Positions 34,268 through 45,250 are shown, numbered from the stretch's first letter. The stretch is DNA of 48,729 nucleotides from Roseovarius gaetbuli (GCF_900172365.1 NZ_FWFJ01000029.1:1-48729), one strand, 5' to 3'. Notes: generated from the letters alone by a model not told the origin. Made by a program: numbers and translations.

Positions 34268-35644
34268 TCAGGCCTTTCCGATGGCAAAGCTTTTGACGTA
34301 CTCTTCCGGCTTGGCCGGATCAAAGGTCTTGCCCATGATGGTGTGCGATTTATAGGTGATGTCGGGGGCATCATAGCCAAGCTCGTTCATCACTTTCTTG
34401 GCGTCGGCGGCCAGGTAAACCTGTTCGGCCACGGCGCGGTAATCGACGTCGCCCTCGATATAGCCCCAGCGTTTCATCTGGGTCAAAATCCACACGCCCA
34501 TCGAATGCCAGGGGAAAGGATCAAAGTCGATCCGGTCGGGCACCTGCTTCACCTCGCCAAGACCGTCGGCGTAGGTCCCGGTCAGCACCTGTTCGATCAC
34601 CGCGACGGGTTGGTTGAGGTAATTGGTCGGCGCAATCGCCGCCGAGATTTCCTTGCGGTTCTCGGCCTTCGAGGCATATTGCGTCGCGTCGATGATCGAC
34701 TTGAGCAAGGCGCCATAGGTGTTGGGCAATTCCGTCGCAAAGCTAAGCGGCGCGGCAAAGGCACAGCAGGGGTGCCCCTCCCAGATATCCTTGGTCAGGA
34801 TGTGCAGGAAACCGATGCCTTCCCAAACGGCGCGCTGATTGAACGGATCGGGCGAGAGATAGCCATCAAGATTGCCCGCGCGCAGGTTTGCCACCATCTC
34901 GGGCGGGGGCACGACGCGGATCTGGATATCGACATCCGGGTCAAGCCCGAACTCGGCCACGTAATAGCGCAGCAAAAAGTTGTGCATCGAATATTCAAAC
35001 GGCACCCCGAAGGTGAAACCCTTCCACTGTTTCGGATCGCGCTTGTCCAGATGCTCGTTCGACAGAACAATCGCCTGACCGTTGATGTTCTCAACCGCGG
35101 GCATGATGTAGGGCTCTGCCACCGAGCCCGCCCCAAGCGACATCGCAAGCGGCATCGGCGTAAGCATGTGGCTCGCATCATATTCACCCGAGAGCGACTT
35201 GTCGCGCGCCACCGCCCAACCGGCGGTCTTGATCACCTTGGCGTTGAGGCCGTAACGCTCGTAAAAGCCCATCGGTTGGGCCATGATGATCGGCGTTGCA
35301 CAGGTGATCGGCACAAAGCCGATGTTGAGATCGGTCTTTTCGGGCGGCCCAAGATTATCAAGAATGGCCGCTTTGGCCTGTTCCAGCGGAAACACCGAGG
35401 CAAGCGCGGCGGCCACCGTGCCACCCCCAAGCATGCCCATGAAAGAGCGCCGCCCGATATCGCTTTGTCCGAACACAGAGCGTACAATCGCGCTTTCGAC
35501 GGCGCGTTCCAGCATGTCATCGGATGTCATCGCCGGGGTGGTGTCGGTGTGACTGCCCGCCTTGCAGCTGTCACAGCCACAGGCGGCGCCATGGCGCAGG
35601 TCGGAGGTCGCGGAAAACGGGTTGCCCAAACTTTTCATGGTCAT
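34268..35644 (-). CDS. cynA: CmpA/NrtA-type substrate-binding protein, Tat-type leader
   Basis: The 458-residue protein belongs to the CmpA/NrtA family of nitrate, bicarbonate and cyanate binding proteins (PEKTDLNIGFVPITCATPIIMAQPMG; later DPDVDIQIRVVPPPEMVANLRAG). The Tat motif is RRSFMG at 65-70, followed by a hydrophobic stretch. It is preceded by an unusually long N-terminus with a Cys cluster CGCDSC (22-27). The start at 35644 has AAGGA six bases upstream; the next ATG, at 35638, is a close alternative. It is the first gene of the operon, transcribed away from the regulator at 35853. Cyanate as ligand is inferred from cynS at the end of the operon. Confidence 0.9.
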   Translation of the reverse strand: MTMKSLGNPFSATSDLRHGAACGCDSCKAGSHTDTTPAMTSDDMLERAVESAIVRSVFGQSDIGRRSFMGMLGGGTVAAALASVFPLEQAKAAILDNLGPPEKTDLNIGFVPITCATPIIMAQPMGFYERYGLNAKVIKTAGWAVARDKSLSGEYDASHMLTPMPLAMSLGAGSVAEPYIMPAVENINGQAIVLSNEHLDKRDPKQWKGFTFGVPFEYSMHNFLLRYYVAEFGLDPDVDIQIRVVPPPEMVANLRAGNLDGYLSPDPFNQRAVWEGIGFLHILTKDIWEGHPCCAFAAPLSFATELPNTYGALLKSIIDATQYASKAENRKEISAAIAPTNYLNQPVAVIEQVLTGTYADGLGEVKQVPDRIDFDPFPWHSMGVWILTQMKRWGYIEGDVDYRAVAEQVYLAADAKKVMNELGYDAPDITYKSHTIMGKTFDPAKPEEYVKSFAIGKA

Positions 35645-35740
35645 GATCTGTCCTTTTGTCAACTAGTGTTGAGCCATGATCACCCCTGCGACGGTTCTAA
35701 AAAAGGCCATTGCCTGTTATTTGTGCAGGCCTTTTATTTC

Positions 35741-35746
35741 ATTATA
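35741..35746 (-). promoter_or_regulatory. TATAAT -10 box of the cyn operon without a -35
   Basis: On the minus strand a perfect TATAAT lies about 97 nt before the cynA start. At 16-18 bp upstream I find only AATCCA, AAATCC and AAAATC, none close to TTGACA. That is typical of a promoter needing an activator. The two palindromes at 35785-35817 would be centred near -58 and -75 relative to the predicted start (about 35734). I see no -24/-12 sigma-54 element in this interval. Confidence 0.55.
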
Positions 35747-35756
35747 TTTCATAGAC

Positions 35757-35785
35757 TTGAAGTGGATTTTCCCCGGAGCGATATT
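35757..35785 (+). promoter_or_regulatory. Possible sigma-70 promoter of the regulator gene
   Basis: TTGAAG (35757-35762), a 17-bp spacer and GATATT (35780-35785) match a housekeeping promoter in four of six positions of the -10 box. The predicted start (about 35792) falls inside the first palindrome, so binding there should block transcription and give autorepression. Confidence 0.45.
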
Positions 35786-35817
35786 TACGATATCTCGTAA
35801 TTTACGAAATGTCGTAT
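35785..35817. promoter_or_regulatory. Twin palindromic operators
   Basis: TTACGA-TATC-TCGTAA (35785-35800) is a perfect 6+6 inverted repeat. TTACGA-AATG-TCGTAT (35802-35817) matches it in five of six positions of the second arm. The centres are 17 bp apart. They sit between the divergent cyn operon and its PAS/AAA+/Fis regulator. The likely ligand is the C-terminal Fis-type domain of that regulator. Confidence 0.7.
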
Positions 35818-35852
35818 TGCCTCGCCGCAGCGCAGCAGTGTCTGCTGGCCTC

Positions 35853-37715
35853 ATGCATGATTTATCCCTCAGCCCCGATTCCCTGCTTGCGGCCCTGCCC
35901 GAAGCGACAGTGATCATCGACCTCGCCCGCGACCGGATCCTGGCCGCCAATCCGCGCGCCGCGCGCCTGCTTGAGATCGCCCCGGACCACGAGGCGGCAT
36001 TCTCACCGCTCCTTGGCAAATCCCTGCCGCAGTTCATCGTCTTCGTCGATGAAATCGCGCACCGATCCGAGGCCTGGAGCCGCGAATTGTCCCTTCACAC
36101 CACCACCGGCACGCCGATCAGTGCCGAATTGCGCGGGCGGATGATCGACGGCGCGCCCGCGTCGCTTTTGCTGACGATCCTTGATCTGACCGAACTGGAC
36201 CGGCACGCCGAAATCACCGAGACCTCTGACCTGCACCGTTCTGGCCTGTTGGAATGGCGGCATGCACAGGGGTTTTTCGCCGAGTTGGAGCGCCAGAACC
36301 AGCTTATCCTGAACGCGGCCGGCGAAGGGATTTACGGCGTCAATGCCGAGGGCAAGACCACATTCCTCAACCGCGCGGCGCAGGAAATGCTGGGCTGGAC
36401 ATCGGACGACCTGCTTGGCCAAGACATCCATTCGGTGATCCACCATCACCACCTCAACGGCGATCTTTACCATTCGCATGACTGCCCGATCTATCAGTCG
36501 TTTCGCTTTGAACAGGTCAACCGGATCGAGGACGAGGTATTCTGGCGCAAGGATGGCAAACCGATCCGCGTCGAATATGTCTCGACGCCGATTTACGACC
36601 AAAAGGTGCTGGCCGGGGCGGTGGTGATCTTTCGCGACATCACCGAGCGCAAGGAAAACGAGCGCAAGCTGCGCGAGGCGATGGATCAGGTCGCCCGCCT
36701 GCGCGACCGCCTGGAACAGGAAAACGCCTATCTGCAAGAGGCGATCACCTCCGAGCGCGCGCATCACGACATCATCGGTTCCTCCCCAGCCATCCGCCAG
36801 TTGCTCACCAAGATCGAGCTTGTGGCCGAGACCGACGCCACCGTTCTTATCTCGGGCGAGGCGGGCACCGGCAAGGCGCTTGTCGCCACCGCCATCCACA
36901 AGGACAGCCCGCGCCGCCGCCGCCCGCTCATTCATTTCAAGTGCGGCTCGGTCGGTGCCGACGCGATTGAAGGAGAGCTTTTCGGCCAGATCCGCGGCGC
37001 CTTTCCCGGCGCGCTGCGCGACAAGCCCGGCAAGCTTGAACTGGCGCATGGCGGCACGCTTTTCCTCGACGATATCGGAGAATTGCCGCTTGAGCATCAG
37101 GGCCGTCTGCTCAGCGCGCTGCAGGATCGCCGGGTGACGCGCGTGGGCGACAACCGGACGCGCGACCTTGATATCCGCGTCATCGCCGCCGCCGCCACCA
37201 GCCTTGAAAAAGAGGTCGCGGCCGGGCGTTTGCGCGAAGACCTTTTCCTTTATCTCAACGTTTTTCCGATCACCTGTCTCCCGCTGCGCGATCACCCCGA
37301 GGACATCCCCGAACTGGCCTCGCATCTTCTGACGCTGGCCTGCAAACGGCTTGGCCGCCCCAAGCCGGTCATCACCGAGCGCGTCATGACCCGCCTTGCC
37401 GCCTATGGCTGGCCCGGCAATGTGCGCGAGTTGCGCAACGTGATCGAGCGCGCGGCGATTGTCTCGAAGGGCGGCAAACTCATTGTCGAGCTTGGCGAGG
37501 GGCACAGCCTTGCCGCCTCCGACCAAAGCGCGATCCTGACCGAGGCCGAGATGCAACAGGCCGTGCGCCGCAATATCCTTGCCTGCCTGCGCGAGACCGG
37601 CGGCAAGGTCGCCGGCCCCGATGGCGCGGCGGCGGTGATGGGGGTGCAGCCGACGACGCTTTATTCCCGGCTGCGCAAGTTCAACATCGCCCCGGAGGAG
37701 TGGAAGGCACCGTAA
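35853..37715 (+). CDS. PAS / AAA+ / Fis-type transcription regulator (NtrC-like)
   Basis: The 620-residue protein has two PAS domains (about 12-115 and 150-265; the second has the HHxxLNGDLYxSHDCPI segment with potential metal ligands). A coiled linker spans about 266-300. The AAA+ domain has Walker A GEAGTGKA (335-342), LFLDDIGE (403-410) and WPGNVREL (520-527). A Fis-like helix-turn-helix closes the protein (about 586-610). The sigma-54-contacting GAFTGA loop reads GAFPGA (382-387), and the Walker B acidic pair is DD rather than DE. I chose the start at 35853 because the longer frame (from 35676) runs through the operators and mirrors non-coding sequence. No strong ribosome-binding site is visible. 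It is divergent from the cyn operon and probably its regulator. Loss of GAFTGA makes sigma-54 activation doubtful; Rhodobacter capsulatus NtrC is a known sigma-70-acting precedent. Confidence 0.88.
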   Translation: MHDLSLSPDSLLAALPEATVIIDLARDRILAANPRAARLLEIAPDHEAAFSPLLGKSLPQFIVFVDEIAHRSEAWSRELSLHTTTGTPISAELRGRMIDGAPASLLLTILDLTELDRHAEITETSDLHRSGLLEWRHAQGFFAELERQNQLILNAAGEGIYGVNAEGKTTFLNRAAQEMLGWTSDDLLGQDIHSVIHHHHLNGDLYHSHDCPIYQSFRFEQVNRIEDEVFWRKDGKPIRVEYVSTPIYDQKVLAGAVVIFRDITERKENERKLREAMDQVARLRDRLEQENAYLQEAITSERAHHDIIGSSPAIRQLLTKIELVAETDATVLISGEAGTGKALVATAIHKDSPRRRRPLIHFKCGSVGADAIEGELFGQIRGAFPGALRDKPGKLELAHGGTLFLDDIGELPLEHQGRLLSALQDRRVTRVGDNRTRDLDIRVIAAAATSLEKEVAAGRLREDLFLYLNVFPITCLPLRDHPEDIPELASHLLTLACKRLGRPKPVITERVMTRLAAYGWPGNVRELRNVIERAAIVSKGGKLIVELGEGHSLAASDQSAILTEAEMQQAVRRNILACLRETGGKVAGPDGAAAVMGVQPTTLYSRLRKFNIAPEEWKAP

Positions 37716-37743
37716 GCCGCAAATCTATTTTTGGCGCACCCTC

Positions 37744-37774
37744 TTGACCTTCCAGTGACTGGAGCCCCTATCTA
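37744..37774 (+). promoter_or_regulatory. CueR-type promoter with 19-bp spacer
   Basis: TTGACC (37744-37749), a 19-bp spacer with the dyad TTCCAGT-G-ACTGGAG, then TATCTA (37769-37774). The over-long spacer and the CCAGTNACTGG core are hallmarks of MerR/CueR-controlled copper promoters. CueR is encoded behind copA, so the loop is closed. Confidence 0.88.
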
Positions 37775-37805
37775 TGCCTCAAAGCCAGAAAGGCAGGATA
37801 CCCTC

Positions 37806-40264
<2,459 letters not shown>

Positions 40265-40268
<4 letters not shown>

Positions 40269-40651
40269 ATATCTCTGACGTTTCCAAGCGCACCGGTTTG
40301 CCGCCCAAGACCATCCGCTATTACGAGGATATCGGCCTTATCCGCCCGGCGCGCGACACCAACGGATACCGCGTGTTTCAACACGCCGATACCCACAAGC
40401 TTGCTTTTCTCGGGCGCGCCCGCACGCTTGGGTTTTCGATTGAGGATTGCCGCACCTTGATGGCGCTGTACGAGGATCAGGAGCGCAATAGCGGCGATGT
40501 CAAACGCCTCGCGCAAGAGCATCTTGCCCGCATCGACGAAAAGATCGAACAGCTTCAATCCATGCAGGCCACCCTGCGCCATCTGGTGCGTGAATGCGCC
40601 GGCGACAATCGCCCAGACTGCCCGATCCTGCGCGACCTTGCGCAGGACTAG
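40265..40651 (+). CDS. cueR: Copper-responsive MerR-family regulator
   Basis: The 128-residue protein has the MerR winged helix (ISDVSKRTGLPPKTIRYYEDIGL, 3-25), a dimerisation helix (about 80-108) and the metal loop with Cys111 and Cys119, spaced eight apart like Cys112/Cys120 of E. coli CueR. Ser76 corresponds to the residue that marks monovalent-metal sensors. It is translationally coupled to copA and should activate the 19-bp-spacer promoter upstream of copA when Cu(I) binds. A hairpin GCGAGT/ACTCGC (40651-40678) lies between it and the convergent ggt gene, but no T-run follows. Confidence 0.93.
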
Positions 40652-40670
40652 CGAGTGTGGACCCTAGGCG

Positions 40671-42458
40671 TTACTCGCCATAAGCCAGCCCCTCGCGGCG
40701 CGGATCGGCGCCACCCAGCAGGGTATCACCCACCTCAATCGCGTGCAGGCCCGAAGTCAGGTCGCGCAATCCTACTTCGTATCCCATCTCGCCAAGCGGC
40801 GCGGCCAATGCGCCCGCCGATGTGCCCGCCTCAAGGTCATAACTGCCAAAGCGGTTCACAAGATGCGGCAGGCCAATGGCGGTTTGCACGTCCATGCCCC
40901 AATCGACCCAGGCAATGATGCTCTTGGCCACGTAACCGATGATCCGGCTGCCGCCCGGACTTCCGATGATCAGCACCGGCTTGCCATCCTTGCGCAGAAT
41001 CGTCGGCGCCATAGAAGAGCGCGGCCGCTTGCCCGGTTCAACCCGGTTGGCGATGGGGCGCCCGTTGTCGTGGGTCGCAAAGGAAAAATCCGTCAGCTCG
41101 TTATTGAGCAGAAACCCACCCATCATCAGGCGCGAGCCAAAGCCGTTTTCAATCGTCGTGGTCATCGACAGGGCGTTGCCATAGCGGTCATAGATCGAGA
41201 TATGCGAGGTCGAAGGAAGCTCGATCGACTGATCATCGCCCCAGTTGAGCGCGTGATCAAACTCGGGCGTGCCGGGGCTCACCTCGGGCAGCGCATCATC
41301 GCCGCCAAGCAGCTTGGCGCGCTCAGCGAGATAGCCGCCCGCCAGCAGGCCCTTGACCGGCACCGGCACGAAATCGCTATCGGCGAGATACCGGCCCCGG
41401 TCGGCAAAGGCCAGACGGCTGGCATCGCCGATAAGGCGCCAGGCCTCGGGGTTCTCGGCGCCAAGTGCGGCAAGGTCATAGCCCTCTAGCAGGCCTAAAA
41501 TCTGCCCAACGGCCACCGCGCCAGAGGACGGCGGACCCATGCCGCATACCTCGTAGCCGCGATAGGGCGCACAGACCGCCGGGCGTTCCTTGACCCGGTA
41601 AATCGCAAGGTCAATCGGCGCCAGCACGCCTGAGCTTTTGCCCGTGCGCTGCACCCGCTCGGCAATATCAAGCGCCATTTCGCCGGAGTAAAAGCCGCGT
41701 GCCCCCGTCGTCGCCAAAAGCCGGAGCGTGTCGGCATACTCGGGGTTGCGCAGAGTCTGCCCTGCGCGCAGCGCCGCGCCGCCGGGCAGGAAATAATCGC
41801 GCGTATCCTCGAACCGCGACAGGCGCTCGGCGTCGCCCGCGATCAGGCTGGCCAAGCGCGAGCTGACCGCAAAGCCACCGTCGGCCAGCGTTATCGCCTC
41901 GTCAAACAGCCCCGGCCAATCGGCGCGCCCCCAGCGGCGATGCGCCTCGGCCATCAGGGCCGGCGTGCCCGGTGTGCCGACAGAGCGCCCGCCAACCACC
42001 GCGTCAAAGAATTTGAGCGGCTGACCGGCCTCGTCGAGAAACAGCTTGGGCGTCGCCGCCAGCGGCGCGGTTTCGCGGCCATCAAGCGTGGTGATCTTGC
42101 CGCTCGCCCCGTCGTGCCAGACCAGAAACGCACCGCCGCCAAGGCCAGAGCTTTGCGGCTCGACCAGCCCCAGAACCGCCTGCACCGCGATCATGGCATC
42201 GGCGGCGGTGCCACCCGTCGCAAGCACCCGCGCGCCGGCATCCACCGCAAGCGGATTGGCGGCGGCGATCATCCAGTTTTCGGCCTCGACCGGCAGGCCC
42301 GCATCTTTGAGCGCGCGTGAGGCGGCCAGCCGGGGCGTCACCTGTGCCAAGCCAGCGGCGGCCCCTTCCGGGGCAATCGCATCGGCGGCCTGTTGCGCCT
42401 GCGCGGGCCCAAGGGCCAACGCCAAAACCATCCCCGTCACCAACATCTTTAAGCGCAT
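40671..42458 (-). CDS. ggt: Gamma-glutamyltransferase (periplasmic)
   Basis: The 595-residue precursor has a signal peptide (MRLKMLVTGMVLALALGPAQA, about 1-21). It is predicted to self-cleave before the nucleophile Thr417 in STSHISIYD (family pattern TTHxSVxD; the second Thr is Ser here), giving large and small subunits. The substrate-binding GSPGGSRI segment and SSGLGGGAF are present. The enzyme hydrolyses or transfers gamma-glutamyl groups, for example from glutathione. The start at 42458 has GGGGG upstream and lies 19 nt after the methyltransferase stop. The longer frame from 42584 overlaps that gene and adds an Arg-rich leader, so I reject it. It converges on cueR. Confidence 0.93.
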   Translation of the reverse strand: MRLKMLVTGMVLALALGPAQAQQAADAIAPEGAAAGLAQVTPRLAASRALKDAGLPVEAENWMIAAANPLAVDAGARVLATGGTAADAMIAVQAVLGLVEPQSSGLGGGAFLVWHDGASGKITTLDGRETAPLAATPKLFLDEAGQPLKFFDAVVGGRSVGTPGTPALMAEAHRRWGRADWPGLFDEAITLADGGFAVSSRLASLIAGDAERLSRFEDTRDYFLPGGAALRAGQTLRNPEYADTLRLLATTGARGFYSGEMALDIAERVQRTGKSSGVLAPIDLAIYRVKERPAVCAPYRGYEVCGMGPPSSGAVAVGQILGLLEGYDLAALGAENPEAWRLIGDASRLAFADRGRYLADSDFVPVPVKGLLAGGYLAERAKLLGGDDALPEVSPGTPEFDHALNWGDDQSIELPSTSHISIYDRYGNALSMTTTIENGFGSRLMMGGFLLNNELTDFSFATHDNGRPIANRVEPGKRPRSSMAPTILRKDGKPVLIIGSPGGSRIIGYVAKSIIAWVDWGMDVQTAIGLPHLVNRFGSYDLEAGTSAGALAAPLGEMGYEVGLRDLTSGLHAIEVGDTLLGGADPRREGLAYGE

Positions 42459-42477
42459 GATTGCCCCCATTTTCGGT

Positions 42478-43593
42478 TTAGCGAAGCGCCCCCGTGCGGT
42501 GCAGCGTGATCTTGATCCCGCCATGCGCCACCGAGGTCGCATCCGGCAGAAACGGCAGCTCGGTCGCGCGCGCAAGACCCGCATCGCTTGTCACGATGCC
42601 GACGCGCCAGCCGCGAAACTGCGTGCGCAATACCTCGCCCAAGGCGCCGTAAAGTCCGAACAAGAGCTTGCGATTGCCGATCCGCGCGCCATAGGGCGGG
42701 TTCACCATCACAAGGCCTCGCGGCCCCTCTGGGGGCAAAAGCGCGCTGATCGGCTGACAGGTGAACTCGGTAATATGATCGACCCCGGCGCGCGCGGCAT
42801 TGGCCGTGGCCATGCGCACCGCGCCCGCATCGCGATCAAACCCGTAAAAGCGCAGCGGCGTGTCGCGCGGCGGTCCACCGGCGCGCATCGCCTCCCAAGC
42901 CTCCGCGTCATATCCGGCCATGTCCTGAAACGCGAAATGGCGCGCGCGTCCGGGCAAAAGCCCAAGCGCGATCTCGGCCGCCTCGATCGGAAAGGTGCCG
43001 GAACCACACATCGGATCGACCACCGGCTCGCTCCCGTCATAGCCACAGTCGCGCAGAAACATCGCGGCCAGCGTTTCGCGCATCGGCGCCTTGCCCACCG
43101 CCTCTTTATGGCCGCGCCGGTGCAGCGGCTCGCCCGAGGTATCAAGGCTGAAGGTGACAAGATCGTCCTCGATCCGCGCCATAAGGCGCAGCGGCGCGGT
43201 ATCATCCAGCGGCGCACCAAGGGTCTCGGAAATCGCGCGCTTGATGCGTTCGCTGGCGGCCCCCGCGTGATAGATTTTCGACTTGCGACAGGTCACCTCG
43301 ACCCGCAGGGGGACATCGGGGCGCAAAAACGCCGCCCAGTCGAATTTGCGCGACCGCTTGTCAAGCTGTGCCAGGTGAAAGGCGCGAAACGATCCGATCC
43401 GCGCCAACACACGCCCGGCGCCGCGCAATTCAAGATTGGCGCGCTGCACATCAGGCCAACCGCCCATAAAACTAAGCCCCCCCGGATGCTCGGTGGTGGG
43501 GCCAAAGCCCTTTTCGGCGGCCTCAATGGCCAATGCGGCCTCGAGTCCGGGCGGGGCGGCGAGAAAGATCTCAAAGGGTTGGGCTGTGCTCAT
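42478..43593 (-). CDS. THUMP-type class I RNA methyltransferase (RlmL-N-like)
   Basis: The 371-residue product combines an N-terminal THUMP-like RNA-binding region (about 5-150; LAAPPGLEAALAIEA) with a UPF0020 methyltransferase. It has SAM-binding DPMCGSGT (193-200) and catalytic NPPYG (298-302), the pattern for guanine-N2 methylation of rRNA. It resembles the N-terminal half of RlmL (23S m2G2445), without the RlmK half. GAGGG lies upstream of the ATG. The position modified is not certain, so no symbol is given. It precedes ggt by 19 nt, probably an operon by position only. Confidence 0.9.
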   Translation of the reverse strand: MSTAQPFEIFLAAPPGLEAALAIEAAEKGFGPTTEHPGGLSFMGGWPDVQRANLELRGAGRVLARIGSFRAFHLAQLDKRSRKFDWAAFLRPDVPLRVEVTCRKSKIYHAGAASERIKRAISETLGAPLDDTAPLRLMARIEDDLVTFSLDTSGEPLHRRGHKEAVGKAPMRETLAAMFLRDCGYDGSEPVVDPMCGSGTFPIEAAEIALGLLPGRARHFAFQDMAGYDAEAWEAMRAGGPPRDTPLRFYGFDRDAGAVRMATANAARAGVDHITEFTCQPISALLPPEGPRGLVMVNPPYGARIGNRKLLFGLYGALGEVLRTQFRGWRVGIVTSDAGLARATELPFLPDATSVAHGGIKITLHRTGALR

Positions 43594-43656
43594 CGCACCC
43601 TCATAGGGCCATTCACGGCAAGATGCGAGCGCTCACGCGGGCCGCCCTGCATCCGG

Positions 43657-44643
43657 TCAAAGCATGGCAGGCACAACCTGATCAGGCGGGCGGTGACCGT
43701 CGTCAAAGGTCTTGATATTGACCAGAACCTTTTCGCCCATCTCGATGCGCCCCTCAAGCGTGGCCGAGCCCATATGCGGCAAGAGTACGACGTTATCAAG
43801 CTCGCGCAGGCGCGGGTTGATCTCTGTGCCATGCTCATAAACGTCAAGCCCGGCGCCGGCAATTTCGCCCGCGCGCAACATCCGTGTCAGGGCGTTTTCG
43901 TCGATCACCTCGCCACGGCTGGTGTTCACGATCACCGCTTCGGGTTTCATCAGCTTGAGACGGCGCGCGTTCATCAAATGAAAGGTCGAGGGCGTATGCG
44001 GGCAATTCACGCTGATCACATCCATCCGCGCGACCATCTGGTCCAGGCTCTCCCAATAGGTCGCGCCAAGCTCTTGTTCGATCTCGGGGCGCAGACGGCG
44101 GCGGTTGTGATAATGGATCTGCATGCCAAAGGCCGCCGCGCGCCGCGCCACCGCCTGACCGATCCGGCCCATGCCGAGAATGCCAAGACGGCGCCCGGCA
44201 ACGCGCCCGCCAAGCAGGGCGTTGGGCGACCAGCCCTGCCATTTACCGGCCTGCATCCGGGCAAGCCCCTCGGGCAAACGCCGGGTCACGCAGAGGATAA
44301 GCGCGAGCGTCATATCGGCCGTATCATCGGCGGAAACACCGGGCGTGTTTGACACAAGAATGCCATGCTGGCGCGCGGTGTGAACGTCGATATGATCCAC
44401 CCCCGCGCCATAGTTCGCAATCAGCTTGAGCCGATCGCCGGCCTGCGCAATCACCCCTGCATCAATCTTGTCGCTCAGCGTCGGCACCAGAACATCCGCG
44501 TCCTTCACCGCCTTTATTAGGTCGGCGCGCGTCATCGGCTCGTCGCGCTCGGGCAACGTAAGGTCGAAAAGCTCGCTCATCCGTTTTTCAACAGGTTCCG
44601 GCAAGCGTCGCGTTACGACAACACTCAGGCGTGTAGATGGCAT
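43657..44643 (-). CDS. D-2-hydroxyacid dehydrogenase (glyoxylate/hydroxypyruvate reductase type)
   Basis: The 328-residue NAD(P)H-dependent enzyme has the Rossmann motif GMGRIG (157-162), substrate-binding NYGAGVDHID (77-86) and the catalytic set Arg243 (VNTSRGEVID), Glu270 (LDVYEHGTEI) and His290 (LLPHMGSAT). This combination is typical of glyoxylate or hydroxypyruvate reductases. Exact substrate and cofactor preference cannot be read from the sequence. AAGGAGG lies just before ATG 44643. The much longer frame from 44961 is rejected because it runs antisense over the SH3 gene. It is divergent from that gene. Confidence 0.93.
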   Translation of the reverse strand: MPSTRLSVVVTRRLPEPVEKRMSELFDLTLPERDEPMTRADLIKAVKDADVLVPTLSDKIDAGVIAQAGDRLKLIANYGAGVDHIDVHTARQHGILVSNTPGVSADDTADMTLALILCVTRRLPEGLARMQAGKWQGWSPNALLGGRVAGRRLGILGMGRIGQAVARRAAAFGMQIHYHNRRRLRPEIEQELGATYWESLDQMVARMDVISVNCPHTPSTFHLMNARRLKLMKPEAVIVNTSRGEVIDENALTRMLRAGEIAGAGLDVYEHGTEINPRLRELDNVVLLPHMGSATLEGRIEMGEKVLVNIKTFDDGHRPPDQVVPAML

Positions 44644-44755
44644 CAAGACCCTCCTTGTGCTTTGCAATTCAAGCGCGTTGCTGCCAGAGTGACGCAGGAA
44701 CGAGCGGGGCACAAGAACCCCGTGCGCATTGTCGAGCATAAAACGGATAAAGACC

Positions 44756-45250
44756 ATGAAATCAGGTATTGCCGCCCTCACGGCGCTGGTGCTGTCGCTG
44801 CCAATGGCGGGGGCCGCCCAGGAGCGTGGCCCCGTCACCAACCTGCCGCTGCCGCGGTTCGTGTCGATGAAGGCGTCCGAGGGCAACGTGCGGCGCGGTC
44901 CAAGCCTGACCCATCGGATCGACTGGGTGTTCAAGCGCCGCGACATGCCGCTTGAGATCACCGCAGAGCATGGCCACTGGCGCCGTGTGCGCGACCGGGA
45001 CGGCGCCGGGGGCTGGGTGCATTACACGCTTTTGTCGGGCGTGCGCACCGCGATTGTCGAACAGGATATGCTGGATATTCTCGCCAAGCCCGAGCCCGGC
45101 GCAATGGTCGCCGCACAGCTTGAAAGCGGCGTGATTGCGCGACTCGAGGAATGCGCATTGGACTGGTGCGAGATTTCCGCCGCCGGATATGACGGCTGGG
45201 CCCCCAAAACGGCGCTCTGGGGCGTGGGCCCCGATGAGGTGTTTGAATAG
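44756..45250 (+). CDS. SH3-domain periplasmic protein
   Basis: The 164-residue protein has a signal peptide (to about residue 21, PMAGA-AQE) and two bacterial SH3-like modules. The first covers VSMKASEGNVRRGPSL and GGWVHYTLLSG (about 36-95). The second is shorter (about 105-160, with CALDWCEISAAGYDGWAPK). It probably binds peptidoglycan or envelope peptides; the partner is unknown. ATG 44756 is preferred because the signal peptide starts there. A TTG at 44729 would add nine basic residues. Only a weak GGA precedes the ATG. Confidence 0.87.
   Translation: MKSGIAALTALVLSLPMAGAAQERGPVTNLPLPRFVSMKASEGNVRRGPSLTHRIDWVFKRRDMPLEITAEHGHWRRVRDRDGAGGWVHYTLLSGVRTAIVEQDMLDILAKPEPGAMVAAQLESGVIARLEECALDWCEISAAGYDGWAPKTALWGVGPDEVFE

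Noticed and set aside
35647..35784. Search for a sigma-54 -24/-12 promoter for the cyn operon
   Set aside because: No GG/GC pair with the required 10-bp gap and context was found on the minus strand. A TATAAT box is present instead.
36003..37556. 517-codon minus-strand frame inside the regulator gene
   Set aside because: It is antisense to well-defined PAS and AAA+ motifs and has no domain of its own.
40651..40678. GCGAGT/ACTCGC hairpin between cueR and ggt
   Set aside because: It overlaps the ggt stop and has no T-run in either direction, so I do not call it a terminator.
42046..44352. 768-codon plus-strand frame across ggt, methyltransferase and dehydrogenase
   Set aside because: It is antisense to three genes with clear catalytic motifs and crosses their intergenic gaps.
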